This document shows, piece after piece, positions 6,300 through 7,816 of a stretch of DNA of 7,816 bases. The first letter of the stretch is position 1; each line of letters starts with the position of its first letter. Under the pieces are notes generated by a model, which was not told where the DNA came from, did not search any database, and saw only the letters and a list, made by a program, of their open reading frames with translations. A program made the position numbers and the translations under genes. The DNA is from an uncultured Eubacteriales bacterium (lineage in GTDB: Bacteria; Bacillota; Clostridia; Oscillospirales; Oscillospiraceae). The stretch is from the NCBI GenBank assembly GCA_900546255.1, contig URCB01000074.1, positions 1 to 7,816 on the forward strand, written 5' to 3'.

Positions 6300-6484
6300 C
6301 AGTTCTCAATCGTGATGACGCCTACGGGGCACGCCTCTGCCGCCTGGCGGGCCTGGTCCTCCTGGCCGGCAGGCACCTGGCCCACGGACTCGGCCACCCC
6401 TTCCCCATTGAGGTGGAAGAGGTCGGGGTACTCCTCCGCGCACAGGCCGCAGCTGATGCAGCCCTCCTTGACCGTTACCTTCAC
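6299..6484 (-). CDS. Small single-cluster [4Fe-4S] ferredoxin
   Basis: A 61-residue cytoplasmic electron carrier. Cys9, Cys12 and Cys15 (CISCGLC) and Cys52 (ACPVGVI) form the ligands of one [4Fe-4S] cluster. The second-cluster cysteine found in 8Fe ferredoxins after the CxxCxxC motif is replaced (EEYPDLF), so this is a mono-cluster, Desulfovibrio/Thermotoga-like type. The protein is acidic, with the EYPDLFHLNGEG segment typical of the family. I chose GTG at 6484 because AGGAGG lies 7 bases upstream. An in-frame TTG at 6490 is only one base from that site. It follows the phosphatase gene by 77 bases and is probably cotranscribed with it. It could serve as an electron partner of the por enzyme, but nothing in the sequence shows that. 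Confidence 0.9.
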   Translation of the reverse strand: MKVTVKEGCISCGLCAEEYPDLFHLNGEGVAESVGQVPAGQEDQARQAAEACPVGVITIEN

Positions 6485-6561
6485 AGGCAACCCTCCTTCC
6501 CGGCGCCGCAGCGCCTTACGGCATAGTGTGCCAGGAAGGGGCTGGAATCATACCTCTTGGG

Positions 6562-7026
6562 TCAAACGCAGGGGGGATCCTGCCCCTCCAGCCAGTCCAA
6601 CAGGGCCTGGCAGCCCTGGAGGAGGTCGTCGTAGGTGGCCTCAAAGTCGCCGGTGTACCAGGGGTCGGCAATGTCCCGGGGGTGATCGGTGAAGTCCAGC
6701 AGGCGGCGGATCTTCCCTGCGGGGTCCCCACCGGCGATGGCCGTCATGTTGCGTACATTGGCCTGGTCCATGGCCAGGAGCAGATCATAGGCCCCATAGT
6801 CCTGCCGGGTCATCTGGACCGCCCGGTGGTCCCCAAAGGGGATCCCCTTCTCCCGCAGCTTCCGCCGGGCGGGGGGATAGATGGGGTTGCCGATCTCCTC
6901 CCGGCTGGTGGCCGCCGACTGGGTGCGGCAGGCCAGCCCCCGTTCTGCCGCCAGGTGGGCCAACAGATACTGGGCCATGGGGGAGCGGCAGATGTTGCCG
7001 TGGCACACGAAAAGAATCTTTTGCAT
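6562..7026 (-). CDS. Low-molecular-weight protein-tyrosine phosphatase
   Basis: A 154-residue phosphatase of the LMW-PTP family. The P-loop CHGNICRS at the N terminus gives the nucleophile Cys8 and Arg14. The general acid is Asp121 in DPWYTGDF. The GNPIYPPARRKL block after residue 45 is typical. The residue at the position that sets specificity between phosphotyrosine and phosphoarginine in this family (Ile versus Thr in CxGN-I/T-CR) is Ile12, favouring tyrosine phosphatase over a YwlE-type arginine phosphatase. The ATG is preceded by a modest AGAGGG. A 22-bp inverted repeat and a weak promoter lie upstream. No tyrosine kinase or capsule gene is visible nearby, so its substrate is unknown. 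Confidence 0.92.
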   Translation of the reverse strand: MQKILFVCHGNICRSPMAQYLLAHLAAERGLACRTQSAATSREEIGNPIYPPARRKLREKGIPFGDHRAVQMTRQDYGAYDLLLAMDQANVRNMTAIAGGDPAGKIRRLLDFTDHPRDIADPWYTGDFEATYDDLLQGCQALLDWLEGQDPPCV

Positions 7027-7055
7027 GGTAAAACCCTCTTCTATTTCTACGGAAT

Positions 7056-7077
7056 CGTGTCACCCATCGGTGACACG
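7056..7077. repeat. Perfect inverted repeat upstream of the phosphatase gene
   Basis: CGTGTCACC (7056-7064) and GGTGACACG (7069-7077) form perfect 9-base arms around CATC, ending 29 bases before the phosphatase start codon. It sits at or just after the predicted transcription start and is not followed by a T run. An operator or a 5'-UTR hairpin is more likely than a terminator. Confidence 0.65.
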
Positions 7078-7086
7078 GTTACGGCT

Positions 7087-7115
7087 AGGATACCATATCT
7101 GTCCCCATTTTTCCA
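7087..7115 (-). promoter_or_regulatory. Possible weak promoter of the phosphatase-ferredoxin unit
   Basis: TGGAAA (7115-7110) and TATCCT (7092-7087) lie 17 bases apart on the minus strand, in the only gap before the phosphatase gene. The match to consensus is poor in the -35 box. The unit could also be read from the XRE promoter, since I see no terminator in 7027-7134. Confidence 0.4.
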
Positions 7116-7134
7116 GGGGCCACCCCCGAGACTG

Positions 7135-7383
7135 TTAGGAGCCCTTAGAGGGTCCCTTCACACCCCCAGATACCAACAGGATCCCCGCATGGGCATACTG
7201 CCTCCAATCCAGCGCCTGCCCGCAGCGGTCACAAAAATTCTGGTACTCCCGCTCCATGGTGATCCGGCACCGGGGGCAGACCGGGTAGGTCTCCCCGCTG
7301 CCGAACTGCTTGATCGCCACAATGGCCATAGGCCGGCGAAAGGCCGCCTCGGAGACGGGCCGCCTCGCCCTCCCCCGCCTCAT
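7135..7383 (-). CDS. Small zinc-ribbon protein, function unknown
   Basis: An 82-residue protein with a very basic N terminus (MRRGRARRP) and a CPRC...CDRCG zinc ribbon (Cys36, Cys39, Cys51, Cys54, with 11 residues between pairs), then QALDW. This core is a recognisable motif in small clostridial proteins of unknown function; I know of no established role. I chose the ATG at 7383, which overlaps the XRE stop as ATGA with GGAGG 7 bases upstream, so translation is coupled. A later ATG (7329, MAIVAIKQF) would still keep the whole ribbon and cannot be excluded, since the first 18 residues look like GC-rich filler. Four cysteines make metal binding likely; DNA or RNA binding is only a guess. Confidence 0.7.
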   Translation of the reverse strand: MRRGRARRPVSEAAFRRPMAIVAIKQFGSGETYPVCPRCRITMEREYQNFCDRCGQALDWRQYAHAGILLVSGGVKGPSKGS

Positions 7384-7610
7384 CCTGCGGCCTCCGCCGT
7401 CACCGCGCCGGCCAGCGGGTTCTGCAGTTCCACCTCCAGCACCTCCGCCAGGCGCCACAGTGCATGGATGGTGGGGTTTGCCTCGCCGTGCTCGATCCTA
7501 CGAAGGTAGGACACGCTGATCTCACACTCCAGGGCAAGCTGTTCCTGGGTGAGCCCTTTCTCTTTGCGAAGAGAGACGATCGTGGTTCCGATCTCCACAA
7601 AAATCGACAT
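7380..7610 (-). CDS. XRE/Cro-CI-family small transcriptional regulator
   Basis: A 76-residue protein that is almost entirely one helix-turn-helix domain. The GLTQEQLALECEIS segment (about 19-32) is followed by the recognition helix VSYLRRIEHGEANP (about 33-46) and the NP-T-HALWRLAEVLEVEL closing helix. There is no extra sensor domain, so it probably acts as a dimer on a short palindrome. The ATG at 7610 has AAAGGGGG upstream. It shares ATGA with the following zinc-ribbon gene. A 15-bp palindrome at its own predicted start site suggests autorepression. Its targets beyond that are not visible. Confidence 0.9.
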   Translation of the reverse strand: MSIFVEIGTTIVSLRKEKGLTQEQLALECEISVSYLRRIEHGEANPTIHALWRLAEVLEVELQNPLAGAVTAEAAG

Positions 7611-7646
7611 AAAATACCCCCTTTGGAAACACCATAGGGAATATTC

Positions 7647-7661
7647 TCTGGTATTACCAGA
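7647..7661. promoter_or_regulatory. Candidate operator of the XRE regulator
   Basis: TCTGGTATTACCAGA is a perfect 15-base palindrome around a central T. It begins 4 bases past the -10 box of the XRE promoter and so covers the expected start site near 7659. The size and position suit a dimeric XRE repressor. Confidence 0.6.
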
Positions 7662-7665
7662 CGAT

Positions 7666-7694
7666 ATAGTAGCGGTCAGGACATTTTTTCACAA
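7666..7694 (-). promoter_or_regulatory. Promoter of the XRE and zinc-ribbon genes
   Basis: TTGTGA (7694-7689) and TACTAT (7671-7666) are 17 bases apart on the minus strand, in an AT-rich patch unlike the surrounding GC-rich DNA. The predicted start is near 7659, leaving a 5' UTR of about 50 bases. Confidence 0.65.
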
Positions 7695-7816
7695 ATATAT
7701 TGACACACTGTCTTTCTAGGATCGAAAGTTGACTGTATATTCGGATGCTTTCTGATACCTTTCCCTTTTTACGGGAAGTTCTTTTCCAGCGCAAAGAGGC
7801 GGGGCCAACGGGCCCC
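7695..7816. other. Intergenic right edge, no gene seen
   Basis: This stretch is relatively AT-rich up to 7790 and has no supported coding frame. It contains TTGACA (7700-7705) and TTGACT (7729-7734) on the plus strand, but neither has a good -10 at the right spacing. GGGGCC (7801-7806) and GGCCCC (7811-7816) form a short GC hairpin at the window end. Read on the minus strand it is followed by a weak pyrimidine-rich tail and might end a gene to the right. Confidence 0.4.

Noticed and set aside
6562..7026. YwlE-type protein-arginine phosphatase
   Set aside because: The P-loop has Ile at the position where the arginine phosphatase has Thr, so the tyrosine-phosphatase call is preferred.
5246..7509. 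Long antisense frames opposite cysK (minus strand) and opposite the ferredoxin, phosphatase and zinc-ribbon genes (plus strand)
   Set aside because: They are low-information Gly/His/Val-rich translations opposite genes with complete catalytic motifs.
7801..7816. Terminator at the right edge
   Set aside because: The 6-bp GC hairpin is cut by the window end and has no clear T run, so it cannot be called.

Overview
The window looks like chromosomal DNA from a GC-rich anaerobic Firmicute of the class Clostridia, possibly an Oscillospiraceae/Flavonifractor-type gut bacterium. The evidence is GC-rich codon use, purine-rich Shine-Dalgarno sites before nearly every gene, consensus sigma-A promoters, a T-box leader RNA, a four-subunit 2-oxoacid:ferredoxin oxidoreductase and a small clostridial-type ferredoxin. 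The genus is inference. I see no transposase, integrase, CRISPR array, tRNA or rRNA.

Layout, left to right. Bases 1-116 hold three GC-rich hairpins that I cannot assign, then a bidirectional terminator (116-150). Bases 172-3193 on the minus strand carry a tight four-gene operon, transcribed gamma-delta-alpha-beta (porC-porD-porA-porB), with ATGA overlaps or a 6-base gap between genes. It encodes a thiamine-diphosphate, iron-sulfur 2-oxoacid:ferredoxin oxidoreductase. Bases 3194-3541 hold its sigma-A promoter and a complete T-box leader with Stem I, specifier loop, T-box core and attenuator. The specifier reads best as AUC (isoleucine), and the UGGU acceptor-binding bulge fits a tRNA with discriminator base A, as tRNA-Ile has. 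The operon should therefore be switched on by uncharged tRNA. This suggests a biosynthetic keto-acid role (for example making the isoleucine precursor 3-methyl-2-oxovalerate by reductive carboxylation) rather than only central pyruvate oxidation. This is the main finding of the window.

Upstream, bases 3591-5099 (minus) hold two genes: a two-TM YcxB-like membrane protein and a shortened, degenerate CbiE/CbiT-like methyltransferase homologue with no cobalamin genes visible near it. Their promoter lies back to back with that of cysK (5306-6241, plus; cysteine synthase). The two -35 boxes sit in an 8-bp-arm inverted repeat.

The right third (6299-7610, minus) has two probable units. One is a low-molecular-weight protein-tyrosine phosphatase followed by a single-cluster ferredoxin, with a 22-bp inverted repeat in front. 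The other is a small XRE-type repressor translationally coupled to a small zinc-ribbon protein, with a 15-bp palindrome at the predicted transcription start that looks like an autoregulatory operator. Bases 7672-7816 contain the XRE -35 region and otherwise no recognisable gene.
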